Shown piece after piece: positions 1 to 14,824 of a DNA stretch of 64,000 nt. The translations under genes were made by a program, and so were the position numbers. This stretch comes from Mycobacteroides sp. CBMA 271 (lineage in GTDB: Bacteria > Actinomycetota > Actinomycetes > Mycobacteriales > Mycobacteriaceae). Each line of letters opens with the position of its first letter. The first letter of the stretch is position 1. The stretch covers positions 265,546 to 329,545 of the forward strand of contig NZ_VTHB01000006.1 in assembly GCF_009729205.1 (NCBI RefSeq), read 5' to 3'. Below the pieces are notes generated by a model. It saw nothing but the letters and a program-made list of their open reading frames with translations. It ran no database searches and was not told the DNA's origin.

Positions 1-662
1 AGTCCACTGCCGCCGCCAAGGCCGGGGGCTCCGAGTCCCGCCAGGGCGGGGTCGGCCAAGGCCGGGTTGGTTAGGCCGGTGCCCAGCGCCGGGTTCGGCG
101 TGATCGGGACTTCACCGGCGGGGGAGGTCAGGCCGCCTGTTGCGGCCGGATCGGTGAGCGCAGGGTTCACGCCCGTCAGACCGGTGCCCGTTGCGGGTGT
201 CAGTCCGGGGGTGGTCGCCGGGCTGGTCAGGCCCGGGTTGGTCAGCCCTGGGTCGGTGAGGCTGGGCGTGGTGGACCCGGTCGGGCTGGTCAGACCGGGG
301 TTGGTCAGGGCCGGGTTGGTCAGCGTGGACGGGCTGGTCAGACCACCGGGTGTGGTGAGGCCACCTGGCGAGATCGCCGAGTTGGCGCCGCCGAGTCCGC
401 CGCCACCCAGTCCGGGGATGTTGAGACCCGACATTCCTGGGATCTGGACACCGAACTGCGACGTCATCTGTTGAACGGCGCCCATGAGCTCACCGGGCAG
501 GTCAGACACGATCGCGGCCTGCACAAACTCCTGCTGTGAGGGCGCGGGCGCGGCTACCTCGGTCATGTTGGTCGCGAGGGCAATGGCAAACGGACTTGCA
601 ACGGCCAGCGCGGCGACCGAGCTCAAGGCTGTCGAAAGCCGGCGGCGGCGACTATTAGGCAC
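1..662 (-). CDS. erp: Erp-like exported repetitive protein (3' end outside window)
   Basis: Reads on the minus strand from a GTG at 662, preceded by the purine-rich GAGGAGAC. The start gives a basic N-terminus (PNSRRRRLSTALSS), then a hydrophobic stretch (VAALAVASPFAIALA), i.e. a signal peptide. Then comes a conserved-looking segment (SDLPGELMGAVQQ) followed by many imperfect PGLTS/PALTN/PGLTT pentapeptides and EVPIT. That order and the PGLTS repeats are those of mycobacterial Erp (Rv3810/PirG), a secreted, surface-associated protein linked to virulence. It lies divergently from glf, exactly as in M. tuberculosis. The gene runs off the window at base 1, so the C-terminal hydrophobic domain is not seen. 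Erp repeat number varies between mycobacterial species. The plus-strand reading of the same DNA is a shadow. Confidence 0.9.
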   Translation of the reverse strand, partial: MPNSRRRRLSTALSSVAALAVASPFAIALATNMTEVAAPAPSQQEFVQAAIVSDLPGELMGAVQQMTSQFGVQIPGMSGLNIPGLGGGGLGGANSAISPGGLTTPGGLTSPSTLTNPALTNPGLTSPTGSTTPSLTDPGLTNPGLTSPATTPGLTPATGTGLTGVNPALTDPAATGGLTSPAGEVPITPNPALGTGLTNPALADPALAGLGAPGLGGGSG

Positions 663-4145
<3,483 letters not shown>

Positions 4146-4149
<4 letters not shown>

Positions 4150-4736
4150 CCTACACGGACGAGTCTCCCGTTCTGGGCGCTTCGCTGCCGGGCGAGGTCA
4201 CCGCGCCGCAGGGGGAGACGGCGGTTCTCGTCGCCGTGCAGTCGGCGCTGGCGGGACGTCCGGGTGTGCTCAGTACCGCGCGCGGGCTCTCGCATTTCGG
4301 CGAGCACAGCATCGGCTGGGTGGCCGCGGGGCTACTGGGCGCCGCCATGAACTGGTCCGATAAACCGCGCCGACGCAGCTGGTTGGCTGCGGGTGCGGGT
4401 GCCTTCGGCGCCCACGCCGCCTCGGTGATCATCAAACGTCTGGTGCGTCGTCGCCGTCCCAGCCATGAGGCGGTCCGGGTGAACGTCGGTACGCCAAGCC
4501 GGTTGAGTTTTCCTTCCTCACACGCCACGTCGACCGCCGCCGCGGCGGTGTTGTTCGCGCCGCTGACCGGATTGCCCTTGCCCGCCCTGCTGATTCCACC
4601 GATGGCGCTGTCGCGGCTGGTTCTTGGTGTGCACTACCCCACGGATGTGGCCGCCGGCGCCGCGCTTGGCGCGCTCATCGGTGCGGCCGTTCGCCAGGCC
4701 GATACTCGCCTGGCTCGCAAGGAGGAACAGCGATGA
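4146..4736 (+). CDS. PAP2-family phosphatase (Rv3807c-like), probable DPPR phosphatase
   Basis: A membrane PAP2 phosphatase, thought in Mtb to dephosphorylate decaprenylphosphoryl-5-phosphoribose (DPPR) on the way to decaprenylphosphoryl ribose. The three PAP2 signature blocks are present in order: KRLVRRRRPSH, PSSHATST and SRLVLGVHYPTDV. Several hydrophobic segments surround them. The GTG at 4146 overlaps the glfT2 stop (GTGA), and the 3' end overlaps ubiA (ATGA). Both overlaps fit the chosen frame ends and coupled translation, so the longer upstream extension is not used. Position between glfT2 and ubiA matches Rv3807c. The substrate is inferred from context. Confidence 0.88.
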
Positions 4737-5680
4737 GTAGCGATGAGCCGCTTGCGCGAAGCGCACCGGACACGGAACCCGCACCCACCGCCGGCCCGCC
4801 TAAGAATCTCGTCTCGGGGATCGTGAAGGCAGTCCGCCCGCGCCAGTGGGTGAAGAACATCCTGGTGTTTGCGGCGCCCTTGGCGGCCCTCGGCGATATC
4901 GCACCGCATGACTACCGCAGTGTGTTCCTCCGGGTGGCCGTTGCTTTCGTCGTCTTCAGCATGGCGGCTTCGTCGATCTACTTGGTCAACGATGCCCGCG
5001 ATGTTGAGGCCGACCGCCAGCACCCCACCAAGCGCTTCCGCCCCATCGCCGCAGGCGTGCTGCCGATACCTGCCGCATACGCACTTGCGGTAGTCCTGGC
5101 CGCCGGGTCGCTGGGCATCGCCAGCTTGGTCAGCCAGAACTTGGTGATCGTGATGGCTGTCTATATCGCGATCCAGCTGGCCTATTGCTTCGGCCTGAAA
5201 CACCAACCGGTCATCGACATCTGCCTTGTGTCCTCGGCGTATCTCATCCGTGCCGTCGCCGGTGGTGTGGCCGCCGGGGTGTATCTATCGCAATGGTTCC
5301 TGCTGATCATGGCCTTCGCATCGTTGATGCTGACCGCCGGGAAGCGGTACGCCGAGCTGCAGATCGTCGAGAAGACCGGTGCCAAGATCCGCAAGTCCCT
5401 GGAGGGATATACCTCCAGCTATCTGCGCTTCGTCTGGACATTATCGGCAACCGCGACGGTGGTCTGCTACGGCCTGTGGGCTTTCGAACGTGATCACCGT
5501 GCCGGGTCCTGGTTTGTGGCCTCGATGATCCCGTTCACCATCGCCGTCCTGCGCTACGCAGTCGACGTCGACGGGGGCGAGGCGGGCGAGCCCGAGGAGG
5601 TCGCCCTCGGAGATAGGGTGCTGCAGTTCCTCTTTGTCGCATGGATCGGATCCCTCGGTGCGGCCTTCTACTTCTCCTAA
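4733..5680 (+). CDS. ubiA: Decaprenyl-phosphate phosphoribosyltransferase (DPPR synthase)
   Basis: UbiA-superfamily membrane enzyme (Rv3806c type) that attaches 5-phosphoribose from PRPP to decaprenyl phosphate, the first committed step to the arabinose donor DPA. The 315-residue protein has the first Asp-rich motif NDARDVEADRQHPTKRFRP (about residues 83-101) and a second conserved region near KRYAELQ. About nine hydrophobic helices follow the RPRQWVKN entry motif. The start overlaps the upstream stop by ATGA. UbiA mutations are known to modulate ethambutol resistance in Mtb. The 3' end overlaps the longest aftB frame. Confidence 0.95.
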   Translation: MSSDEPLARSAPDTEPAPTAGPPKNLVSGIVKAVRPRQWVKNILVFAAPLAALGDIAPHDYRSVFLRVAVAFVVFSMAASSIYLVNDARDVEADRQHPTKRFRPIAAGVLPIPAAYALAVVLAAGSLGIASLVSQNLVIVMAVYIAIQLAYCFGLKHQPVIDICLVSSAYLIRAVAGGVAAGVYLSQWFLLIMAFASLMLTAGKRYAELQIVEKTGAKIRKSLEGYTSSYLRFVWTLSATATVVCYGLWAFERDHRAGSWFVASMIPFTIAVLRYAVDVDGGEAGEPEEVALGDRVLQFLFVAWIGSLGAAFYFS

Positions 5681-7679
5681 AACCGAACCCGGCCCGGGTA
5701 GTAACGGGCTGACGCGCTTCACGGTGTGGGTCAGTGTCCTCACCGTGATGGTGCTGTTCGGATGGGGTGCGTGGCAGCGGCGCTGGATTGCCGATGACGG
5801 CCTGATCGTGCTGCGGACGGTTCGAAATCTCTTGGCGGGCAACGGCCCGGTGTTCAACAAGGGCGAGCGGGTGGAGGCCAACACCTCTACGTTGTGGACC
5901 TACCTGACGTACCTGGGCGGTTGGGCCGGGGGAGGCATGCGTCTGGAGTACGTGGCGTTGACCCTGTCGCTGGTACTCAGTCTGGTGGGCGTCGCGTTGG
6001 CCATCCTCGGCACCGCACGGTTGTACGCGCCGCTGCTGGCCGGGCGCGCGGCCGTGATGGTTCCGGCCGGCATGCTGGTGTACATCGCCATTCCGCCGGC
6101 TCGCGATTTCGCCACCTCCGGCCTCGAAAACGGTTTGGTGCTGGCCTATCTGGGCGGGCTGTGGCTCATGATGGTGATCTGGGCGCAGGCGGTGCGCACG
6201 CCGGTGACGCTCGATCGACGCGGTGGCCCACATCAACCGGTGGCTCCGCGGATCATCCATGGTGACCAGAAAGTCTCGAAAGACGTTCTAAGTAAACGGT
6301 TCACGATAGGTCTGGCCTTCCTGGCCGGGCTGAGCGTGCTGATCCGTCCGGAGCTCGCTCTCATCGGTGGCGGCTTCCTGGTGATGATGCTGATCGCCGC
6401 GCACGGGTTCACCAGTCGGGTGTACATCGTGGCGGCCGGTGGCGCGCTGCCGGTGCTCTATCAGATCTTCCGGATGGGTTACTACGGACTGCTCGTGCCC
6501 AGCACGGCGATCGCCAAGGACGCCTCGGGATCCAAATGGGGGCAGGGTTTCGTCTACCTGCAGAACATGAACTCGCCGTATCTGATCTGGGTCCCGACGG
6601 TACTTCTCATTGCGCTCGGCGTGGCCGCCTACCAGGCTCGTCGTGGCCAGTGGTGGGTGCGGCAGGTGGCGGCGCCCGGTTACGGCTGGCTGGCCCGTCT
6701 TGTTCAAAACCCCACGGCTGTTGTCGTTTTCATGCTCGCCAGTGGATTCATCCAGGGCGTGTACTGGATACGTCAGGGCGGTGACTTCATGCATGCGCGC
6801 GTGCTGTTGACCCCGGTGTTCTGTCTGCTGATCCCGATCGCGGTGGTTCCGCTGGCGGCGCCGGACAGTGCCACCTTCAGCCCGAAGAAGGCCCGCTTAC
6901 TCACCGGCCTCACCGTCGGCCTGTTCGCCGGCATCGCCGGCTGGGCGGTGTGGGTGGCTAACTCTCCGGGAATGGGTGGGGACGGCACCAAGGTCACCTA
7001 CAGCGGCATCGTTGACGAGCGGCGCTTTTATGCGCAGGCCACGGGAGTCGCGCATCCGTTGACCGCCGCGGACTATCTGAATTACCCGCGCATGCGTGCC
7101 GTGTTGGTGGCGATCGAAAACACCCCCGACGGGGCGCTGCTGCTGCCCTCGGGAAACTACGACCAATGGGACGTGGCGCCGGCCATCCCGCCGCCACCCC
7201 CGATTCCGCCCGGCTACCGCGGGCCGCATGCGGTGCTGTTCACCAACCTGGGCATGCTCGGCATGAACCTGGGGCTGGATGTGCGGATCGTCGACCAGAT
7301 CGGCTTGGCCAATCCGTTGGCGGCACACACCGCGCGCATCACCGACGGGCGCATTGGCCACGACAAGAACCTGTTCCCGGATTGGATGATCGCCGACGGG
7401 CCCTGGCTCAAGCGTTATCCCTATATTCCGCGGTACGTCGACCAGGACTGGGTGGCCGAGGCGGTGGAGGCACTCAAATGCCCCGAGACGGATGCGATGC
7501 TGAGTTCGGTGCGTAAGCCGCTCTCATTACGGCTGTTTGCCTCGAATCTGCTGCACGCGTACGAGTTCACCACGTACCGCATCGACCGTGTTCCACGCTT
7601 TGAACTGGAACGATGCGGTTTGCCGTTACCGAAATTGGATACCCCTCAGTACACTGGCCTTCCGGCAACGGGCCCCTAA
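5634..7679 (+). CDS. aftB: Arabinofuranosyltransferase AftB
   Basis: GT-C family, DPA-dependent arabinosyltransferase (Rv3805c type) that adds the terminal beta-(1,2)-Araf residues that carry mycolates. Visible features are an N-terminal membrane helix followed by QRRWIADDGLIVLRTVRNLL (the GT-C acidic loop) and NGPVFNKGERVEANTSTLW, then about nine further helices and a C-terminal periplasmic domain. The start is uncertain. The frame opens at a TTG (5634) inside ubiA, with alternatives at GTG 5658 and GTG 5724; the last begins closest to the Mtb N-terminus. Compared with Mtb (627 residues) there is also an extra hydrophilic loop of about 25 residues near 195-220. Confidence 0.92.
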   Translation: MSHGSDPSVRPSTSPKTEPGPGSNGLTRFTVWVSVLTVMVLFGWGAWQRRWIADDGLIVLRTVRNLLAGNGPVFNKGERVEANTSTLWTYLTYLGGWAGGGMRLEYVALTLSLVLSLVGVALAILGTARLYAPLLAGRAAVMVPAGMLVYIAIPPARDFATSGLENGLVLAYLGGLWLMMVIWAQAVRTPVTLDRRGGPHQPVAPRIIHGDQKVSKDVLSKRFTIGLAFLAGLSVLIRPELALIGGGFLVMMLIAAHGFTSRVYIVAAGGALPVLYQIFRMGYYGLLVPSTAIAKDASGSKWGQGFVYLQNMNSPYLIWVPTVLLIALGVAAYQARRGQWWVRQVAAPGYGWLARLVQNPTAVVVFMLASGFIQGVYWIRQGGDFMHARVLLTPVFCLLIPIAVVPLAAPDSATFSPKKARLLTGLTVGLFAGIAGWAVWVANSPGMGGDGTKVTYSGIVDERRFYAQATGVAHPLTAADYLNYPRMRAVLVAIENTPDGALLLPSGNYDQWDVAPAIPPPPPIPPGYRGPHAVLFTNLGMLGMNLGLDVRIVDQIGLANPLAAHTARITDGRIGHDKNLFPDWMIADGPWLKRYPYIPRYVDQDWVAEAVEALKCPETDAMLSSVRKPLSLRLFASNLLHAYEFTTYRIDRVPRFELERCGLPLPKLDTPQYTGLPATGP

Positions 7680-7761
7680 GCACGCTCTCCTTGCGTGTCG
7701 AAAAGGGCACGGCCTGCGGATCTCTGTGTGTATTTGGGGTCCCAATTCAGATCCCAATTAG

Positions 7762-8859
<1,098 letters not shown>

Positions 8860-8919
8860 GGTCGCCCGTCGTTCGCAGGGCTCGCAGGCGCAAAAGAGAT
8901 GGTGCTGACAGGGTCTCCG

Positions 8920-8935
8920 GATGTGGTTGACTACC
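8920..8935 (+). repeat. 16-bp upstream element of Ag85 copy 2
   Basis: The sequence GATGTGGTTGACTACC occurs about 80 bases before the start of Ag85 copy 2. It recurs identically at 10150-10165, about 76 bases before copy 3. It contains TTGACT, which could serve as a -35 element. Equal spacing suggests a duplicated promoter element. Confidence 0.6.
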
Positions 8936-9015
8936 GCGTGCGTGCGGCAGGCAGCCGTCAAATCCGTTGGCCTGCGCGTAGGAAATCGATTGAAACAGAT
9001 GGGAATACGAAGTAA

Positions 9016-10005
<990 letters not shown>

Positions 10006-10010
10006 GCATA

Positions 10011-10064
10011 TACGACAAGGCGGTGGCCACCTGTCCGAGGGCGGGTGGCCACCGCTTTGTCGTA
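10011..10064 (+). terminator. Hairpin terminator after Ag85 copy 2
   Basis: A 21-base arm (10011-10031) pairs with 10044-10064 with only one G-T wobble and a 12-base loop, starting 6 bases after the stop. There is no T tract, as is common for mycobacterial terminators. Confidence 0.75.
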
Positions 10065-10149
10065 CCCGGGTTTGCGCAATGTCACCGCTGGACATCGGTC
10101 TTATTGCAGAGGGCCAACAATGCAGTAGGGTGCTGTCGGCTCTTAGTCC

Positions 10150-10165
10150 GATGTGGTTGACTACC
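10150..10165 (+). repeat. 16-bp upstream element of Ag85 copy 3
   Basis: Exact second copy of GATGTGGTTGACTACC (first copy at 8920-8935), placed about 76 bases before the copy 3 start. The sequence between this element and the ATG is less conserved, so the element itself appears to be selected or part of the promoter. Confidence 0.6.
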
Positions 10166-10220
10166 TCGGGGAACCCTTAGGGATGTCCATCGGCCTGACA
10201 TGTAATGTAACGCCGGCTGA

Positions 10221-11222
<1,002 letters not shown>

Positions 11223-11237
11223 GCATAAGAGCAGTCA

Positions 11238-11275
11238 ACAACGGCGGCGGTCACTCCGGTGATCGCCGCCGTTGT
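11238..11275 (+). terminator. Hairpin terminator after Ag85 copy 3
   Basis: A 16-base arm (11238-11253) pairs with 11260-11275 with one wobble pair and a 6-base loop, 15 bases after the stop. The right arm ends in a mildly T-rich stretch (GTCTGTTCTG). Confidence 0.72.
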
Positions 11276-11457
11276 CTGTTCTGGGCACAATCGAGTAACG
11301 AAGTTCGCGCCGCAGCGATCATTTGCGCAGGTGCGCGATGCATCAGTTCCGTCGGTTCGTTCCGGGTTGCCGGTACCGTGGAAGCGATCGAGCGGCGCCC
11401 ACATAGGTCGAGCGCCGCCCGTATGCACATTGCACGTCTAGAACGGCCAGGAGACAC

Positions 11458-12465
11458 ATGCCCAAGACCTCGAACAAACGGCACCGGATTCTCGGATTGG
11501 CCGCGGCGCTGGCCGTCGCCGTGGTGGTGATCCTGGTGATCGCGATCGTCGTCATCATCGTCCGCAGGCCCGACGACGTGACGCCGCCTCAGGGGCAGGT
11601 GACCACGACGACGCCGCCGCTGACAAAGCCCGGCCAGAAGCCTCGGCCGGCGTATCAGAGCGCCGACTGCCCCGACGTGCAGGCGCTGATCATTCCGGGC
11701 ACCTGGGAGTCCTGGCCCACCGATGACCCGCTCAACCCCACCCAGTTTCCGCGCTCGCTGCTGCTGAATGTCTCGCGGCCGATCACGGAGAAGTTTGACA
11801 AGGCGCGGTTGGAGACGTGGACGGTGCCCTACACCGCCCAGTTCCACAATCCATTCGCCAATGACAACCAGATGTCGTACAACGACAGCCGTAAAGAGGG
11901 CACCGACCGGGCCCTCAAGCAGCTCAGCGAGATGAACGACCGCTGCCCGCTCACCAGCTACGTCATCGCCGGTTTCTCACAGGGCGCCGTGATTGCGGGC
12001 GACATCGCCAGCCAGATCGGCAACGGCGAAGGCCCTGTCGACCAGGACCTGGTGCTCGGCGTGACACTGATCGCGGATGGCCGTCGCCAGGACGGCGTCG
12101 GGCAGTCGCCGGGACCCAACCCGCCCGGGCAGGGTGCAGAGGTGACCCTCGGCGACCTCGGCATCCTGGATGGATTCGGACTGAAGATGACCGGTCCACG
12201 TCCCGGCGGATTCGGCGAGCTCAACGACCGCACCAACCAGATCTGTGGAACGGGCGATCTCATCTGCGCGGCACCGCCGGATGCGTTCAACATCTCCAAC
12301 CTGGGTAAGACGCTGGACGTCTTGTCCGGTGGTGCAGCTGCTCCCGTGCACGCGCTGTACGCCACGCCGGAGTTCTGGCAGATCGAGGGTCAGCCGGCCA
12401 CGGTATGGACCACTAACTGGGCCGAGGCGCTCATCGACAAGGCGCCCCACCCCAAGCACGGATGA
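11458..12465 (+). CDS. Cutinase-like envelope lipase/thioesterase (Rv3802c-like)
   Basis: Membrane-anchored, periplasm-facing cutinase-fold hydrolase. The Mtb orthologue Rv3802c is an essential thioesterase/phospholipase A that tunes mycolic acid synthesis. The 335 residues have one N-terminal transmembrane helix ([25 protein letters not shown]), a Pro/Thr linker, then the hydrolase domain. The nucleophile Ser174 lies in AGFSQGAV (Ser175 in Mtb). Asp in GTGDLIC and His in APVHALY complete the triad. It sits between Ag85 genes and fadD32 as in all mycobacteria. The stop lies inside a 30-bp tandem repeat, so the last residues could have been altered by duplication. Confidence 0.93.
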   Translation: MPKTSNKRHRILGLAAALAVAVVVILVIAIVVIIVRRPDDVTPPQGQVTTTTPPLTKPGQKPRPAYQSADCPDVQALIIPGTWESWPTDDPLNPTQFPRSLLLNVSRPITEKFDKARLETWTVPYTAQFHNPFANDNQMSYNDSRKEGTDRALKQLSEMNDRCPLTSYVIAGFSQGAVIAGDIASQIGNGEGPVDQDLVLGVTLIADGRRQDGVGQSPGPNPPGQGAEVTLGDLGILDGFGLKMTGPRPGGFGELNDRTNQICGTGDLICAAPPDAFNISNLGKTLDVLSGGAAAPVHALYATPEFWQIEGQPATVWTTNWAEALIDKAPHPKHG

Positions 12466-12513
12466 GCGTCTGGCGCGAAGACCAAGTACGGATGAGCGTC
12501 TGGCGTGAAGATC
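12454..12513 (+). repeat. 30-bp tandem duplication at the 3' end of the cutinase-like gene
   Basis: Two adjacent 30-base units (12454-12483 and 12484-12513) differ at about three positions. Both contain CGGATGAGCGTCTGGCG. The gene's TGA (12463-12465) lies in unit 1, so unit 2 is untranslated. Confidence 0.85.
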
Positions 12514-12839
12514 GTGTGTACGGGCGAGAGTGATTGACAAGAGTCGATGTCATCTCGGCAACAGCCGCCCGCGGCATTTGGTAGGCGGGGTACGCTCACC
12601 TAAGATTAAGAGAAAAATAAGACTGTAAAGCCGTTCGTGAGGCTAGGGGATTTTGGCTCATTGACACCGACCGATAATCTCGTCGCGAATGGCCGCCTGA
12701 GCTGCCGTAGTACGTGATTGCCTCTCGGTACCATCATCGAGGATTTGACGTTCGTCCCGGTGTGATGCGCTGCGTGCACGAACTGCTCAGGCCCGCGACC
12801 CCCGCGCACTGGCGCGCCGTCATAGGAGAAGAAGCACAC
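12466..12839 (+). promoter_or_regulatory. Upstream region of fadD32-pks13-accD4
   Basis: A 374-base gap with the second unit of the 30-bp repeat at its left edge. A notably A/T-rich stretch (TTAAGAGAAAAATAAGAC, about 12605-12622) is unusual in this GC-rich DNA and is a plausible promoter or leader element for the mycolate operon. I see no credible gene. The fadD32 frame stays open upstream to 12714, but its extra residues do not look like the family. Confidence 0.5.
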
Positions 12840-14744
12840 ATGGCGTTCGTCAACCCGTTCATCGATACGGCGGGCCATATCAAGTTCCCCGACGATGGGA
12901 GCATCGTTCGTCACGTCGAAGGCTGGGCGCAGACGCAGGGCGACGAATTGGCATACCGGTTCCTCGACTTCTCCACCGAGCGCGACGGCGCCTATCTCGA
13001 CATCACGTGGTCGGAGTTTGGCGCGCGCAACCGCGCGGTGGCGGCCCGGCTGCAGCAGGTGACCAAGCCCGGAGACCGGGTTGCCATCCTCGCCCCGCAG
13101 AGCCTCGACTACCTGGTTGCACATTTCGGTGCTATCTATGCCGGCGCCATCGCGGTGCCGCTGTTCGACCCGAGCGAGGCCGGTCATGCGGGTCGCCTGC
13201 ACGCGGTGCTCGACGACTGCCAGCCGGCCGCGGTGCTTACCACCACGGCGTGTGCCGAGGGCGTGCGCAAGTTCTTCCGTAACCGTCCCCCGAAGGAACG
13301 CCCCCGCGTCATCGCCGTCGATGCGATTCCCGAGGATGTCGGGCAGACCTGGCTGGAGCCCGTGGCTGCCGCGGACACCATCGCCTACCTGCAGTACACC
13401 TCCGGCTCCACCCGCGCCCCTGCCGGTGTGCAGATCACCCACTTGTCGCTGGCCACCAATCTGTTGCAGCTGGTCGACGCGTTGTCGTCAAAGGAAGGTG
13501 AAGGTGGTTCACGCGGGACCACCTGGCTGCCGTTCTTCCACGACATGGGTCTCATCACGGCGATGCTGCCCTCGATGATCGGTCGGCACATGACCGTGAT
13601 GAGCCCGGCGGCGTTCATCCGCCGGCCCATCCGCTGGCTGCGGGAAATGGCGGTCCAGGGGGACGATCACTCCGGAACTTATTCGGCCTTGCCGAACTTC
13701 GCCTTTGAGCATTGCGCGATGCGTGGTGTGCCCAAGGAAGGCGAGCCGCCGCTGGACCTGTCGAATGTGTACTCGATCATCAACGGGTCTGAGCCGGTGT
13801 CGACGGCCTCGATCAAGAAGTTCTGCGACGCCTTCGAGCCGTATGGCTTCGATCCCCGGGCGATTCACCCGTCCTATGGCATGGCTGAGGCCACGCTGTT
13901 CGTCTCCTCGACCATCTGGAACACCGATACGGCGCGGGTGCTGCATGTTGACCGCACCGAGCTGAATGCCGGGCGCATTGTGCAGGTCGAGCCGGATACG
14001 GAAAACTCGGTGACCCAGGTATCCAGCGGCCGGATGGCCCGCGACGAGTGGGCCGTGATCGTCGAAGGCGAGACCGCCTCCGAGTTGCCCGACAACCGGA
14101 TCGGTGAGATTTGGTTACACGGCAACAACATTGGCTCCGGTTACTGGGGTCGCCCGGAGGAGACGCGCGAGGCGTTCCAGAACACCCTCAAGTCGCGGAT
14201 CAACGAATCGCACGCCGAGGGTGTGCCGGATGACGCCATCTGGCTGAACACCGGTGACCTGGGAGTGTGGGTCGACGGCGAGCTGTACATCACCGGCCGC
14301 GTCAAGGATCTGATCATCGTGGACGGACGTAACCACTATCCGCAGGACGTCGAGTACACCGCGCAGGAGGCCAACAAGGCACTGCGTCCGGGCTACGTTG
14401 CGGCGTTCTCCGTGCCGGCAAATCAGTTGCCGCAGGAGGTCTTCGACAATCCGCACGCCGGTTTGAAGTATGACCAGGAGGATTCCTCGGAACAGCTGGT
14501 CGTCATCGGCGAGCGCAGCGTGGGCGGACACAAGTCGGACAACCAGACGGTGGGCGACGACGTGCGTGCCGCCGTCGCGGTGCGCCACGGCGTCACCGTG
14601 CGCGACGTGCTGCTGGTGCCGGCCGGCTCCATCGCCAGGACCTCCAGCGGCAAGATAGCCCGCCGGGCCGCCCGGACAAGCTACCTCGACGGCAGCCTGC
14701 GCGGCGGCTACCAGCAGACCGCATTCCCGGACGACAAGCAGTAG
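12840..14744 (+). CDS. fadD32: Long-chain fatty-acid--AMP ligase FadD32
   Basis: Activates meromycolic acids as acyl-adenylates and loads them onto the N-terminal ACP of Pks13. The 634 residues carry the adenylation motif [35 protein letters not shown], the TGDLGVW motif, and [28 protein letters not shown] lies near the C-terminus, as in FAAL enzymes. The ATG at 12840 follows GGAGAAGAAG at good spacing and begins MAFVNPFID like its orthologues, so it is preferred over upstream starts. Mtb FadD32 has 637 residues. Followed by pks13 after 80 bases. Confidence 0.97.
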   Translation: MAFVNPFIDTAGHIKFPDDGSIVRHVEGWAQTQGDELAYRFLDFSTERDGAYLDITWSEFGARNRAVAARLQQVTKPGDRVAILAPQSLDYLVAHFGAIYAGAIAVPLFDPSEAGHAGRLHAVLDDCQPAAVLTTTACAEGVRKFFRNRPPKERPRVIAVDAIPEDVGQTWLEPVAAADTIAYLQYTSGSTRAPAGVQITHLSLATNLLQLVDALSSKEGEGGSRGTTWLPFFHDMGLITAMLPSMIGRHMTVMSPAAFIRRPIRWLREMAVQGDDHSGTYSALPNFAFEHCAMRGVPKEGEPPLDLSNVYSIINGSEPVSTASIKKFCDAFEPYGFDPRAIHPSYGMAEATLFVSSTIWNTDTARVLHVDRTELNAGRIVQVEPDTENSVTQVSSGRMARDEWAVIVEGETASELPDNRIGEIWLHGNNIGSGYWGRPEETREAFQNTLKSRINESHAEGVPDDAIWLNTGDLGVWVDGELYITGRVKDLIIVDGRNHYPQDVEYTAQEANKALRPGYVAAFSVPANQLPQEVFDNPHAGLKYDQEDSSEQLVVIGERSVGGHKSDNQTVGDDVRAAVAVRHGVTVRDVLLVPAGSIARTSSGKIARRAARTSYLDGSLRGGYQQTAFPDDKQ

Positions 14745-14824
14745 GCAACTCCGGCGATGAGCTGCTTATGCGAAGGCGCATCTGGCGGCGGTCGCCGACA
14801 ATATTTCGGAGTTAGGGCTCGAAC

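Noticed and set aside
67..474. Plus-strand frame rich in VRPGLV repeats
   Set aside because: It is the mirror of the erp PGLTS repeats on the minus strand.
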